Shown here: positions 12,801 through 27,800 of the stretch, in pieces
How positions within the stretch are numbered: the first letter of the stretch is position 1
Layout: every line of letters starts with the position of its first letter
Assembly (NCBI GenBank): GCA_947561715.1
Contig: OX387203.1
Span: forward strand, 9,858,001-9,922,000
Reading direction: 5' to 3'
Length of the DNA: 64,000 nucleotides
Source: Ascidia mentula
Taxonomy: Eukaryota; Chordata; Ascidiacea; Phlebobranchia; Ascidiidae
Program-made: the position numbers and the translations under genes
The notes under the pieces: model-generated
What the model was told of the DNA's origin: nothing
The model's database searches: none
The model's input: only the letters and a program-made list of their open reading frames with translations

Positions 12801-15800
12801 TACGCAATGTTTTGAAAGTCGTGACTCGGCAATTTTTGCACCTGATTTTCGGGTGACGAAGCGCGGATGCCATGAATCAGCAAAAAACATGGAATGTAAC
12901 GTAAAAGGAGACCATTGTTTTTGCTCGCTATTAAGTTACACTCTTTTCAGAGACTTGAACTTTTAAACTTTAAAGCATCTTAATTAACCCATTCTCGTGC
13001 GAGCTACATCTTATTTTGTAGAAAGTGTTTTTGGTCCTTGGCACGAATGCTTTTTGTAACCCTTCTTTCTAACACACATGTAACATCGTCTACGATTAGT
13101 CAAAACGATCTGTGTTACTTTAAAACCTTAAATGAGTCCGTAGCAATGCGCAATCGTCCCTCTTTACGGTTGGTAACGCTTCATTGTTACTTGGGCGTGT
13201 TTTTCTTCACAATGCTCTGTCGGTATATCGTTTTACACGGCTCAACGTCCGGTCATATCAGCTTCCCAGCTGACACTTTGTGTTTGTTCAGCATGCAAGG
13301 CCGTAGTGTTCAGGTTGGTTTATAAGGGGAGACGCGATTTTATCGTAACAGTTTAGGGCAGAGTTGTTGGCACAACGTACGTGTGTTTGTAGTAGTGTCG
13401 GTGTAGCACAACATAGCGTTTACGGAGACCCCGGTTTTTGGCTTGTCTTACATGGAGGCATGCCCAGGACACAATACATACGAATAGCACATCAAGACTT
13501 TGCAACTAAGTTTTTTTGTTTCTTTTGTTTGTTCGTTTTTTCGAGAAACGCGCCTACATATAACAGAACAGCGGGTATTGAAAACATTACTGCGAAATGG
13601 TGGTAGTGGTATCGCGAACCACAAAGGTGCCTTTAAAACGCCTTTAAAACGCTGTTTGTACGAATATTTCAATGTATTGTTGTTGCACCACAACGAGTTT
13701 GTAGTAAAATGGGGTTGAAAATGAATCGTTCTATATTACAACTGAGCCATAGCTGGATTTGCATGAGCGAAAAGTTTTCAACAAGTAGAACCGACACAGA
13801 TTCCAGACAGACCGCCGCATTCGGGAAACGATAAATATTCAATTGCCCGTGTCCGCGCGGATCACTACAGGAGTGTAAACAACAACCCTTGAAGCTTGAC
13901 GGAAAAAATTCTTTTCTGACAACCGGTATAGCAGTGTTGATATTGAACAAAATACTTTTCAAGGCTGGTAAATTTTATTGTAGTGACGTTTTAATCGACG
14001 TTTTAGCGATACAATCAAATTTGCCAGAAGAGCAGTGTTTCAGAATCTAAGCATGCCTTCTTCAATGCATTCAATGTTAGTCTGAAAAACATTGCAGCGG
14101 CGAATATTTGCTTTGCGTAAGTTCGTACACCGTTCGGTAACATATTTGCGTGTCCATGCATTTTCATTGCCATATTTGTTTTACAGTTATGTATTACTAT
14201 AATTTGTTGTGTCACCATTGAAGACAGTAATAAATAAGTAAGAATGTCGCATTGGCCTTCTGTAAATGTTGTCACGCCTAAAGCAAAAGGGTTTCGAACA
14301 CCATGCAAAATGAAGAAGATTTGTAGAATGGTAGGAAATGGCGTCAAAGCAGAAATAACAGAGGAAGACGTGGAATATTCTACCAAGGTAAGAAAATTCC
14401 TGGCTGAACCAAAATTTATCATCCTGCAACGTAACAATAACGACAGGAGCACTGACAATTTTTCATGATCAAATGTAATTCTGTTTCTTCCCGTATGCAA
14501 AAGTCACTGCCCTATACACCGTCTCATTTCGATTATAGTTTCTTCCTAGCTTAACATGCTGTTGAAAGTGTAATGTTTAATGCTTTGTGCCCGACCCGAA
14601 AAATCCTTTAAAGCCTGAAAATAGGCCCAAAGGGAAATAGCGCGGCAAATGTGTAAATTCAGCGAAGTGTAAATTCAATTGCTTTAAAGAGTTTAAGCTA
14701 CGTATAAAGCTTCACTATGAGGTGTGACGCGACTGACGTCACCACATGCTCATTCGTAAAATTGAAGTGCAATTATGACGCAATTTTGACAAGAGCCCTG
14801 ATTCCTTTTGCGATTTTTCAACATTAAACCCGATTTCGAGCCGAAAACCAGGCGCGACTTATACTGCACTCAGTACTGTTTGAAATATTGTAGACAAATT
14901 AATTACATTGAGGCGTATTCCGACAAGCAATCGTTTGTACTGCGCGTTTCCAAAACCGTATGGAAATGCTGCAAAAACAAATTTGATCGCAAAGAGTTAT
15001 ATTTGCTGTTTCCGTGCGGTGATTTAAGTAACACAAACATGAGTTTGAAAGTTACTACAGTTACCAATGCGCACAATTCTGCGAAAAATCTTCTGGTGAA
15101 AACTCCACCTTAGGAGTTAGGAGAAAGTGCATGCAATGAATATCGCCGTTTTCGCGCAACAGCCTACACGTATACTCAGAATGGTAGGTCTTTTGCAGTG
15201 AGCGAGATTGTGGAAGCGTGAAGTCTTAACCTAGTGAGTTGTCTTAAAAACGCATCTGGTACATGGACTTCACCTTTCTCGCTAAAATAACCATGTACGT
15301 TTTTGGTCGTTGAAGTTTTTCAACTGAAACTAAGTCTGTGTTTAAGCATTTCATAGGAATTGGTCAAATGCCAAACATGCAACTACACTTAACTCTAAAA
15401 CAGCATGTCCTTTACCTGTGCCTGTACACTTAAATTTAGGTCGATGTGAATGCAATTACATGATTTTGGATGCTTTCGCGTCATTGCGCGACTTTTAAGC
15501 TCAGTACAAATGCAATTTCCGCCATAGGATATGCGAATGACTCCATGCATGACAGCACATGTGTGGCAGTTTGCTTGCTGTGATGTAATGCATGCCTGGA
15601 ACCAGTCTAAACAAAAGTTTCAAGTTGGCTTTTTGACCTAACATTTCAAGCGTACAGGTGTGTGAACTAGCACATTTGACGAAGTGCAACAACGTGTATT
15701 ATTTGGTTGTAAATCACAAGTTTTGCAGTTGGTGACACAGATAGTTTTGAGTTGAGTGTTACTATAAGTTTAGCTGTATGTCAATGATTAACAAAACTGA

Positions 15801-18800
15801 CAAATAACCGATTCCATTAGGTTGCTGAGTACTTATTATGTTGTTGTTGGAAGTAAATGTCTCCAGGCTGTTTTGCAATTTACAAACAGAGAAGGATTTC
15901 ATGTGACAAGCAAAGATTATGGGAGGATAATTCGCGAACTTGTCTCTGAAATGTTATCGATATAACGAAAACCTGGTCAAAGTTAACTCTTAACTACATG
16001 AATTAGAATACCAGAATACAGCATCATAAGGTGTGTAAATTAGGGTCAGAAGCATTAAGGTGCTCTGCTGTCATTCTAAGTTGCAATTGAATGACTTCGA
16101 AATCAGCAATTCTTTAATAATGCAACACCAACTTGACGCCATAAAAACGCCTTTTTAATAATTAACATGATGTAATTCGACCTCAAAGGTCGCATATGAT
16201 ATCATGTAAACCATCTTTTCGAGCAGGAAACTGAATATAAACAATGTGACATGTAGTCTGCGGGTTTCTTATATTTGCCATTGCTTTACAGACTTCCTTT
16301 GCTATTTATCAGTACTTTGTGGCCATTAATATTTAATTGCGCATTTCTTTAAAATTGTTCCAGTTTTGGTCGTTTGTGTGAATGTTTGAGAAAAGCAAGA
16401 TCCGTTCCAAGTCCTTTAAGACGGACGACGCAGCTCTAGCTACTGTATTGGCAGTAATAACAACTGACTGAGTGAGTGAGTCCACCCTGTACAGCCAGTA
16501 TTTGTCTATTTAATCGATCGTTTTAAAGAGCATTGCTGTTCAATTGTTATAAAATGAAGAGGCATTGTTTGTGGCGTGAAAGAAAGATTGATGCCTTCAA
16601 GCAAAATGAAAGAGATTGTTGCTCAAATATTTCATATTTGTTTAATGGTTTTATTGGCTCCAAACAGGCCCAGCTATTTTATGGCTCGGTCGATGTTGGT
16701 ACTGTAGATTTATTGGCAATTTGTGAGCTATCAGATGGAGCACAGTAACGCTTAATAAGCGTGGATGGGTAAAAAACGTCTTTTACAGCTTGTTTAAGCT
16801 ATGGTAAAAAACTCACCTTTTGCAGAATTTTCTGCATGAAAAAAGTTTGTTAAGGAGTATATATTACCACATGACGTCGAATGGGAGACATGGCTTAAAA
16901 TTTAACAGCCATATGCAGTCTGTTAAGACGAACCTGGCGTACATTGAACGTGATGAAACTGCAAATTTGGATAGAAAACTGTCGTTATTCACTCGGTTTT
17001 TGCTTGCACTTACATCGAGTCAAGATAACGAATTACACACAGCAACATATTGGGAAGATCAGGAGTATGTGGATCGTACCTTTATCAGAGAATATGAGAA
17101 GAAAATCAGTAGAGCGACTGAAGTTAGTGCGGGTTTGGAGTGTTGGCTACGTTTGTCTTAAAAGTCTGTTTTACCATTGTAACTTCTGGTCGTTTTTATG
17201 GCGTGTGTCCACCGTTACCAGTTTCATTATTGGGGGAATTGAGTAGTCGAAAAATGTTCACTCTTTACAGTTTGCTGATTATTATTGGCTTATTTGCTTC
17301 TACTTTTTTGTTAAATTCCAGCTTGCAACCAAGGGAAATGTGAAACAACTGGCCTCAATATGCAACATCAATCCCGACCGCATGATGGCGCGCGATCGCA
17401 AGGGAGCCACTGTTCTTCATTATGCGGCAGCAAGCGAACAGATTTCTATGATAGAATTTATTCTAGGTTTTCCTGGTGGAAACGATCGTAAGTATATTGA
17501 CATCCACAAAATTTTATAAATATTATATCACGTTAAACCAAGTATTTAAAATTGCGTAAGAAACGTGAAACCTGATTTAAAATATCACAATATTTAATAC
17601 ATGTTGTTTTTGTGTTTTTGGAATATGTAAGGGGGGCGTTCTACTTTGAAAATCCATTTATTTGGTAGCTGCATTCTCCCTTTCTTGTATACTGAATATA
17701 ATTATGATAAGCAAAGTGAAGCCAATGAATTGTGAGAGCTGCATAGCAGCAGTGGCCATCTGTATCCAGCTTACACAATTCGTAAAATTTTGTTTTGTGC
17801 TTGTAAGTATGTCAAAGTTACCAATCGATTTGTAAATTATACAACTTGTGTAGTATCGAGTGAATTACAAAGTGATTGTTGCATGGTTCTAGAATAGCGC
17901 AGCCTTGCTTGTTAAAGAGATTGGTACGCCACTAACACAACCACGCTGGATCAAAGCTACTTCAATCTGAAAATATTTCATCATTAGTACTGAATGCAAC
18001 TGACGACCTCTCCTCCACTCCACTTCACTGGGCGATCGAGAACGACAAACCGAACAGCGTGAAGTCACTTTTAACCAAAGGCGCCGATCCGACGTTGAAG
18101 AATTCAAGTGGATATCCCGCTCTACTTATTGCCGTACAAAAGAACTCCCTGAATTCGCTGCAGGCGTTGTTAGAAAAAAAGGTTCGAATTGTTACTTTTT
18201 CCAATGCCATTTATGATTTGTTGCGTGCTTGGAATACTTGTTTCAAACCAGACACAGTTAAAAACATTGGCATTTTTAGAGATTTTGCGCAATTGTAGTG
18301 TTGGTTTCTTATTCTAATTTTTACGTGTATTTTTCCGATACAAACAGATCTTTGTGATACTTTTTTTTCAAATAGTTTTTTTTTAAAACAATTTATGTCT
18401 CAATTGTTTCAAAATGCTTAAATTCTTTGTAGGTCGACGTACACGTGCGAGGCAACGCCGGCGTAACTGCGTTACATGTTGCAGCTGTAAACGACAACGC
18501 AGAAGCCTTTAAGATGTTGCTTGATACTGGTGCGAAACCTTGTATGTCCTGTACACAAGGTTATTACCCGCTACATGCTGCTGCGCTCGCTGGCTCGAGA
18601 AAGTTAGTGATATTTAAAAATTGTTATTTTTTGCATCTTGCTGCCTCTTTTTGCATCTTGCTGTAGATCGGTTCTATTGCACATTTGTATATCGCTATTT
18701 ATGACGTCATTAATAAGTATAGTGCTAATTTAAGTATCGGCCTAAAGCTAAAAGTGTTTTGATTATAACAGTGTTCCTCAAATGGAACTCCATGGGCCTT

Positions 18801-21800
18801 TCCTAAGGGTCCACAGCACTTTCTCAAACAATAGTACTCTCAGATAGGAAGTTATTTTGTGTTGGTTCAAAAAAATTTCGAAATAATTTTCGTCGGTGAT
18901 TGGGATCATAAAGTACAGAAATATCTTGGTGGTCCATTTTTTATATCTTGGTGGATCCAAATTGATTCCTGTAGTAATTTCTTGACATTTTCTCTTGCTT
19001 ATTTGTAGAATCCACAAATTCTTGTTTTGTAGAGTTATGACGTTGCTGTTGGATCACTGCCAGCAATACGGTTACGCGAGTGGAGATCTTCTTTCGTTCG
19101 GAGACAAAGAAAGTTCGAGTCCTCTCCATTGTGCGGTTACTGGTGGTAATATCGTCGCGATAAAGTTGTGTCTAGAGTAAGTAATAAACTCTATCTAAAA
19201 TATAAAAGCTGGTTGAAATTAAACCAAATCTAATTTTTCCATTTTCAAGCACACATTTTTCATATTAATCGGAATTGCTCTTCTGGCACTTAGTTTCTAA
19301 AGTGTTTATTGGAAACCAACGTTTCCTTTGCCATTCGGCGAGACTTCTTCAGGGTTATGTCAACAGTGAAGCATTACGCACATAAAACATAACCCTGAAG
19401 AAGTCTCGCCGGATGGCAGACGAAACGTTGGTTTCCAATAAACACTTTAGAAACTAAGTGCCAGAAGAGCAATTCCGATTAATTAGTATGCCTGGCAACA
19501 AAAATAGCAGTACATTTTTCATATATTTGTACGTTTGAGTTGAACATGGAAAGAAATATAACTACGTTAAAGACAGTGCACACCTGTTTAGACCTGTTGA
19601 CACCATATAGGTCAAAACAATGTGCGCACTGTCTGTAGCTCACTAATCAATATGGCTCATTTGTTTCCATGTAACTAATGCTGCTTTCTTTTGGTTATTT
19701 CACTAAAGTTTATAAAAATAAAATATCTTTGGATAATCTGATTAAAGAATAAAAAAACTGGCCCTTTGGGTAATTAATTTTTTTGTCGCTTATGAAAGTT
19801 AATGTCGGCAAATAAAAAACCTACGCATGTTTGTATAGATACGGTGCTCGCCTGGATGTGAAACAAGCTGATGACTCGACACCCATGCACATGGTTTGTG
19901 GTCAGGGCACACTTGACATCGTGAAAACCATGTTTGAAATCGCAGCTGATCAGGCGCAGGCAAGTTTGTCAATGCTCGACAAGATGGACCACTCGCCATT
20001 GCACAAGTACGAAATTTGAATGTATTCATTAACGTGTCATCTAAAATGTCTTTTTTGTAACAACATTTCCAGCATTTGTAACTTGGTTTCTGTTTTTCAT
20101 TTCTTCGTTATGCATTTTACGCAATATGATACAATAATTTGAATTGTTAATATAGTATAATAACAAATACAAACCAAAATTAATAATAAACAGGTGTAAC
20201 TGTGTTTGCTATAAATGTTTTTTTTGTCTTTTTGGTGATCATTAATGCTTACAACACTATCATCTTACAACGCAAAAGTATATCATTCTGTCGTATGGCA
20301 AGGCAGGATCACCCAACTTTCAACGCCCTTTACTTGCCGATCTCAGCTAGCGAGACCTACGTTACGTTTTCAACAGGGCTGCAATGTTCAACCATCCATC
20401 AGTGATCAAGTACCTGGTGGAGAAAGGAGCGGATCTTGAGATTTCGGATGCAGAAGATCGAACTCCTCTTCTGGTGGCTGCATCTAGGGAGTGTTGGGAG
20501 AGCGTCAGAGTTCTTATTCAACTCGGAGCGGACGTCCTCGTGAAGGTTTGTGGACGATTTTGAGAATCACCTTTATTAGCGATATTCGATAACGTAAGCA
20601 ATTTATCGGTTCACATGCTGTTTCATTTCGCATAATTTTTGTTTATTTATGTCGCATTTGGGTGCAAAATACTTTGAGTTGATTAAAAGTATGTCGTATT
20701 TCGTCATAAAACAGAAAAGTTCAGGTTTGTATGGAATTTGATTCAATAAATTTTCATGGGTTGTTAAACAACAATAATTTTTTTCCGCAATATATTTTTG
20801 TTACAAGGAGTCTTGCAGCAAAATAAATCAAATAAATACCAATCGTAACTCACCAAATAAAAGAACATTAATTTTAAAACCAGCAAATTGCTTTCATGCA
20901 GGATTCGGAGGCAAGGAACATAATGCATATCGTGATCCTTAAGGGCGGGGATATTTCAAAGATTTCATCAGATGATAAAATACAAGAAGCTTGTCGCACC
21001 ATTTTCAACGTCAGTACATCTTTCCGTGTGTTTGAAGTGTCCGTAGATTTATTTTTGTGCTTGTTACAACAAACGTTTTATGGCGTTTCTTGAAAGATGC
21101 CAAGTTCAAGGAGCCAGTGCATTAAAACTATAGAAGAAATTTCGAATAAAATTTGATGATTAAAAATTAGACTTTCTTGTTATTTACACCACAATATATT
21201 CATTTAAAGGCAACACAGACTGGTTTGAAAAGTAAAGACAAATCAGGCGTAGTAACACGTTTAATAATTGCACATGCAATATGCATGTGCGATCACCATC
21301 AAAATTACAGCCAATGGGTTTAACTTGGGTCATGAGCATTCCTATATAGGTTCAAGTTGGAACAGAACCAGCTTTACCATCCTAACGTGTGAACGTTTCT
21401 CTAGAAACCCGAAGTAAAACAGCTACTTAACGAAGCTGATTCACATGGATGCTCTCCTCTGCATTACGCCTGCCAAGAAGGAAATCTTGCGAGTCTCAAA
21501 ACTCTTATGTGTCTTGGGGTCAGCGCGCGACTAAAGTCCTGTAAAAAGCAATCTCCTTTACATTTTGCATCCATGTATGGAAGATTCAACGCCACAAGAA
21601 GGCTTTTGGACAGCGGTCAGGTAGGCCTGCCTTTATTGTTTAAGGTTTGTTGTTGAAAGCGATTTTGGTTGTAATGATATGTGTTAAAAAAGCGTATACT
21701 CAAAGAACAAAGAAAAATAACAGTCGATCACCATTAGTGTATGACCTTTCATGAAAAACAGAAATATCAATTAATGTATTGACAGCTCCTGTCTGAATAG

Positions 21801-24800
21801 GATGCTGATCTTCTGTTACCCATTTTTGAGTTCCTGCATATACAGAAACATGAAAGTCAGATCCGACACTGACCTGCAAAGGCTGATTCCTGTAGTCCTT
21901 ACGACTATTTTTCTATTAATAAAACGTTTAGATTTTCCGCAGTCGCAACACTTCAGACTTAAGATAAAATTTTCGTTTTAGCGGTTTCCCCTCCTGTGTA
22001 ATCTTCCCCGAGGTTTTTGCACTTTTTTTCTTTCGGCAATTCATTGAACATGTTGCGTGGCTTTTATCAACATTTCTAATACCTCAATTCGGGAAAAAAG
22101 GCCCCTAATCATAACAGTAACGTTGACTTGTAACAAGTCTATGGTTTACTATCTATTTTCTGCGACGTTGACCCAGTACGCTTTGCTAAAGCAACTTTTT
22201 GGACACGAAATGAGGGCAATGTTACGTAAAGTGTTGAGAAATTATTTAAAGCAACAAAATTACTGTGAAAACCGCAACCAAGTACGATATACGTATATAG
22301 CTCGTACTTTGTGTGTATACTACTGTTACTAAAAGGAAATTCATCGCCAGGTTATGGTTTGCAGTTGTGGTTTTATATCCACAAACTTAGCACTAGAATT
22401 TGCCATACTTAGTAATTCCTTCTGTTGACACATATTGTTCGAGATTGGAAAAGTAGATGAAAAGTACATAAGCTTAGTGAGCTGCATTGTTGTCACATTT
22501 GCTTGTGTATAAGTTTACATGTCTTTTAGAGCAACATGATCCCTTATTTAAGTTAACAATTTGCAGGGACCGAACATTATTAATGAGAAGGACGAAGATG
22601 GAATGACTCCCCTGCATTTTGCTGCTAAAAACGGCCATGTTAAAGTACTGCAGCTTTTACTTAATAGGTAAAATTTTCTCATATTTTTAGTTCCGTTCAA
22701 GTTTGCGTGGGCGAAACAAAATCGATAACGTTGCAAACACCATTACCTCATTATAAACATTACATGTCCGTCGATAATATACCTGTGTTTGTACATCATT
22801 AGGGGCGCAATTCTGCATCGCAACATCCACGGCGAATCCCCACTGCATGTGGCGGCCTCCAGTGGATACACGAAGACTATTCGCACACTGATTGAAACGC
22901 ACAATCATCTTATCGACCAGTTCGAAGCTGAGGGGGTTGGTAACAGCGCATTTATCTCGCTTCACGTTTCCAGCTAGTCTCGCTTAGCTTGCATGTAATG
23001 TCATAGTACCAAGCAACCTTATGAGAAAATTATTCTATTTTTAGAAAATCGAGATTTTGTGTAAGAATATATAAGCAATAATATGTTTAAATAAAGCTGC
23101 ATACAGCTGAGCCACAGTTTCGGCCTGCTGGGCTTCACTGCAACCTTGCCGTATCTATACGACGTTAGCATGTTTGCCGTGGCAAGATGGCCGTATAGTT
23201 ACCACAAAGCTGCACTGATTGGACCTAAAAGATCGAAACAGTGGCCCTGTGTGTAGATCGCGTAAAATTTATCATGTGTCTTTCTTAGGTGTAATTTGAT
23301 AGAATAAGTATTTGTTTCTTTATAATTCAAATAGTTTTTGCTATAACTTGAATAAAATATTTCTGACTCCTTTCAAAATCTTGTGTCATTTATTATATTG
23401 GATTTATCAAACTAAACTTTTTCTGCTAATGACAGAACACTGCCCTGCACCTTGCCGCGAAAAACGGCCACGTGAGTGCGGTAGAGGTGCTAATGGATTT
23501 AGATGCAACATTTCTTCGTAACAACAAGGGAGCTACTTGCTTTACTGAGGCCATTGTCAACCAAAACAGGGACGTTGCCATGGCAATAGTACAGGTACGA
23601 TTCCAATATTGGACAAGTAAGTTATGACAAGGCGTATACGCATATATGCGATGCATAATATCTGCATTGCATAATATCTGCATTCAAATATCGTAACAAA
23701 ATACATGTTGTGTATATTTTACGTAGGAGTTAACGTTGAGCTTAGCTTTTGTTTGCTTTTATACTTTTTTGGGCACAGAATCGGACGATGCCATTACGGC
23801 GAAATTAATATTTCTGTGAAATTTTAAATAAACGTCTATCACTCTTTGTAAGTTATTTCGATACATGACAATATAAACAGATCCGTCAGTACCACCTAGC
23901 AAGTAGACTGATTCATGTTGTCCGAATGACATTTTCTCCATTTATGATTTTTTACATATTTCCAAATGCGTTTGCCCTGTTAGCAATGGTTTAAGTTTTC
24001 TTCGTGAAACATAATCCAAAAATTTCTTTGCATGCAGCACAGCCGCTGGGAGGAAGCAATGAGCACATTTTACGAACACCAGGGACAGATTATGATTCCC
24101 ATCATGCTGTTAATCCAATACTTACCAGACGTGTGCGTGGTAAGTCACGTGATGTTGGGTTTTCCCCGGTATAATAGGGTTACTTTAGGTCATTTTTGTT
24201 TTCCATTTTTTCAGGCGTTGCTCAACAGATGCAAAGAGACGGCTGATGTGGATGCAAGAAGCCGAAAGTACTGGATTCGATACCACTTTAAGGTAACAAT
24301 TATACTTGTGTTATAATTGATGCTATATTGGTCTAGATATAAGCCAGTGTAATAGAAGATATAGGTTCAAAAACAGTATGAAGGACGCCAATAGAAATTT
24401 TAACCTCGTGAATGAAAATGTTTTAATTGCACGAAAATCGAAACCTGAACAGCAACACTTCTAACGTGACACAAGTGAAACTTCAAAGTCAATTTCAAAT
24501 TATTGAATAAGAACGGTTTATGCTTGAAAAAGCGAAATATGTATTCTTAAAATAGAAGCATTGACACAACGTTATTATAGTAATATTTGAAATTAATAGT
24601 TGAGAACAATCCACGGTACACCTTACAGCAGAAAGATATCCACATTTTGTTAAATTTTAATTACAAAACACATTCATATGATGATAATCAACAATTGTTT
24701 TTAATGCCACTATTGCAAACCCGTCGAGTCTATATTCAAACACTAAACAATTTCCTACAAACACGATTTCTATTTTACTAACCCAAAATGTATCAAAAAG

Positions 24801-27800
24801 TATTTGGAGCCAACGGTGGAAAAAAGGCAAGAATTGTGGAAACACGCGGATGAGTTGAAACGTCAACGCGAGAAGAGCAAAGACGATGATGATGATGACA
24901 CACAGGAACTTGGAAGGCTTGCTCTACCCGCATTAAACGTAAGACTAGTTGTTTTAGCCGCGTATCATTCTTTCAGCATAATGAGCCGATATTTTGCATA
25001 TATTATTACTGATGCTGTCAGGCATGTGTTATTGCTGCAGTACGACTCTTCTGGCAATTTGTTATATCGACGTTTCGGCCACCATGCAGCAGCCTTCATC
25101 AGGATGTGAAAATACTTCTTTAAATAAATTACATGCTGTTGAAGGCTGTAGCTTGGTGGCCGAAACGTCGGTACAATAAAATTATTGCCAGAAGATCTGT
25201 ATTCCATTATTTAACATGATGATGTAGTTCAAAGGGTTTGACAAAATGGTTGTTACTGTTTTTGAAAAAACATCTGTAGTTGTTATTGTTTGCAGAAAAT
25301 GGTGGAATTCAATCGAGTGGAATGCTTGCGCCACCCAGTGTCTGTGCAGTACTTGCGCCAGAAATGGTAAGTTGTACAAATAGCTGTTCTGAAACCGTGG
25401 CAGTGATTACCAAGCATGGAATTAGTTTATGGTTTATTGACATTCATTTTTTACCTATTTTGTTGACAAAGACCTTTACCAAACTTAATGCTTCCTTCGA
25501 AATTGTTTTATGCAATTTGTACTTTGCAATCAAAGTACCATGGGAAAACATTCTCCAAAACAAGCTATTTGGCGATGAAACATTTTTTTTTTTATTTTCA
25601 GGGGAGCGTATGGTCGTCTGTTCCACGGTATTAACCTGCTCTTTTACTTAATGAGCCTCTTTCCAATCACATACATAGTGAGCACGGTACCTACGAGAGG
25701 GCATTGGGAGAACCACAATAGCTTGTACAGCGAGTAAGTATCCCAATATTCATAATTATAGTTATCAATTAAACAGTTGATGAAACAAGCAAAAAGGTTT
25801 GTATTACTGGTGTATTGGATGACAACGTAATACGCATGGCTTTTTTGCTTGCAAGGTTGAGTAAAGGGCATAATGACATTCATTCTTAGCCAAATGGCTT
25901 GAACATTCTGTTTCATTAATGCACATGTTATGAGAAATAAACGTTTCATCCATACATTTTGGGTGATCATTTACTGACATTTTTACTTTTTTTAACAGCG
26001 TCAATGGCACAATGGTTAAAGATCAACCGATGTCATACAGCGGGTTCCAAATCGCTATGATGGTTCTATCAACAATTCTGAATTGTGGGCAAATCATCAA
26101 AGAAATTGTCCAGATATATCAGCAGGTTTGTGCGTTTAGCTACAGCAATAAGTCTGCGATGATGTTGTCAGCGTTTTAAAGCAGGTTCGTCCAAACTTAT
26201 TGGGCCAAAGGGCACATGCGGTTTGCAAACGATTTTCAGAGCAACGTGACGGGGCAATTATATTCTTGTTTTCACAACCCGTTGTTACCGAAACGGACGA
26301 AATAATCAGACCACCGCAGTTTCCAGCCGTTGTAGTTGATGTTTTACTGCACTACATTGTTCATTTCGAAATCTCTCTGGCCAAGGGCCGGATACCCCTG
26401 ATTTAAAGCATTGAAAATGCATTTATAGGATTTCTGTTAAAAATTTGTAGGCCGGTTTTGAAATCTTATACTCCTATTTAACCAAACTGAACATTGAGAA
26501 CTGCAAACAGGGTGTACATACTGTTTCGTACTGTCTTTCTACAATTCTCAATGATTATTATGGCTTTTTTGTACATTTAATCAATCGTTTGTGTTTAGCG
26601 TTTTGCTTACCTTGGGGACTTCACAAATTTGATGGAATGGACGTTGTACATAACAAGTGTGTTGTATGTTGTACCTTTTCTCACTGGTTATCCGGTCCAC
26701 TGGCAGTTCGAAGTGGGAGCAATTGCAATTTTTCTTGCTTGGTTCAATCTCCTCATATTTCTTCAAAAGTGAGCAATCTAATGTTTTTGTTTCTTGAAGG
26801 AAAATCCACGCAAACAGTTTGAGATGTAAGACGACTGACAAACGACAAATGACTAACTTATATGTATATGAAATTATATGAAAGCATAAGCGATAAAAAA
26901 ATCCCATGCAATTCTATAACGATTCTATCTTGCAGGATTCCAGAAATGTAACAAATCTTTATGGTTTTTTGGTGCCCTGTACCTAATGCAAATTTCATTG
27001 GCAGGCAAATACAACATACAAGTATAAAGTGTACAAAGTGTTAGCATTTTCATGAAAAATCCATTTACAATAAAATCAAAAGCCGTAACCGATCAACAAT
27101 AAAATGCACTAAAATTGCATTTAACTGAACTGTAAACAACATCCTTTTAAAGACACTAAGTCATACCAACATTTTGATGGCCAGATTAAACAACGCAATG
27201 GACCGGATTTGGCCAATACCTGTGTAAAATTTTTCCAGACTTCTTTATTTCGGTTTGTTCGCTTGTGCAGGTTCGACATTGCTGGAATTTACGTTGTAAT
27301 GTTCCTTCAAATTCTTCAAACCCTGGTGCAAGTGATTCTCGTGTTTTCGTTTCTCATCGTCGCGTTTGCACTTTCCTTCTACGTTCTCATGCAAGAGGAG
27401 GTAAAAGTGAAACAATTTGCTATAAAATTACGTACTTTTTGGTACTCCAATATAAACTACAGTAGCAGTATTACGAATTCAATGACTTGAAGAAATGTTT
27501 TAAGCAAAAAAGTTTGAAACTTTTAAATGTTAAGTTCAATTTGGTTGCCTATTTTGCATTGTAGCCTAAAATCAGTGTTGTTTTTTTTTCTGAGATGTTT
27601 ACTGTCATTCAAGAGCAATATCTTGAAAAATAAAAATATGCTTATTTCTAAGAAACGTGTTTTTCGATTTTCTTGCTTAGTTTTTATTTTTTTTTGTTAC
27701 AACGGGATTTGAACCCAGGATATCCTGGCCACGAATCCCAACCAGGTTTTCTTCTTGATATATGGGTCGGGCGCTTGGCCAATGCTGCCAATCACCCGCC

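Larger units (their letters stand above)
10783..17321 (+). other. TRPA1 intron 3 (6.5 kb): hAT-like MITE and candidate alternative exons
   Basis: This is by far the longest intron in the first half of TRPA1. It separates the poorly conserved N-terminal exons from the ankyrin exons. It holds the MITE at 12224-12447 and two phase-0 open segments with donors (14244-14387 and 16871-17122). The rest shows no recognisable gene or repeat. Confidence 0.5.

Noticed and set aside
16533-16748. A small gene in TRPA1 intron 3
   Set aside because: No domain, no donor in a useful phase, and composition like the surrounding intron.
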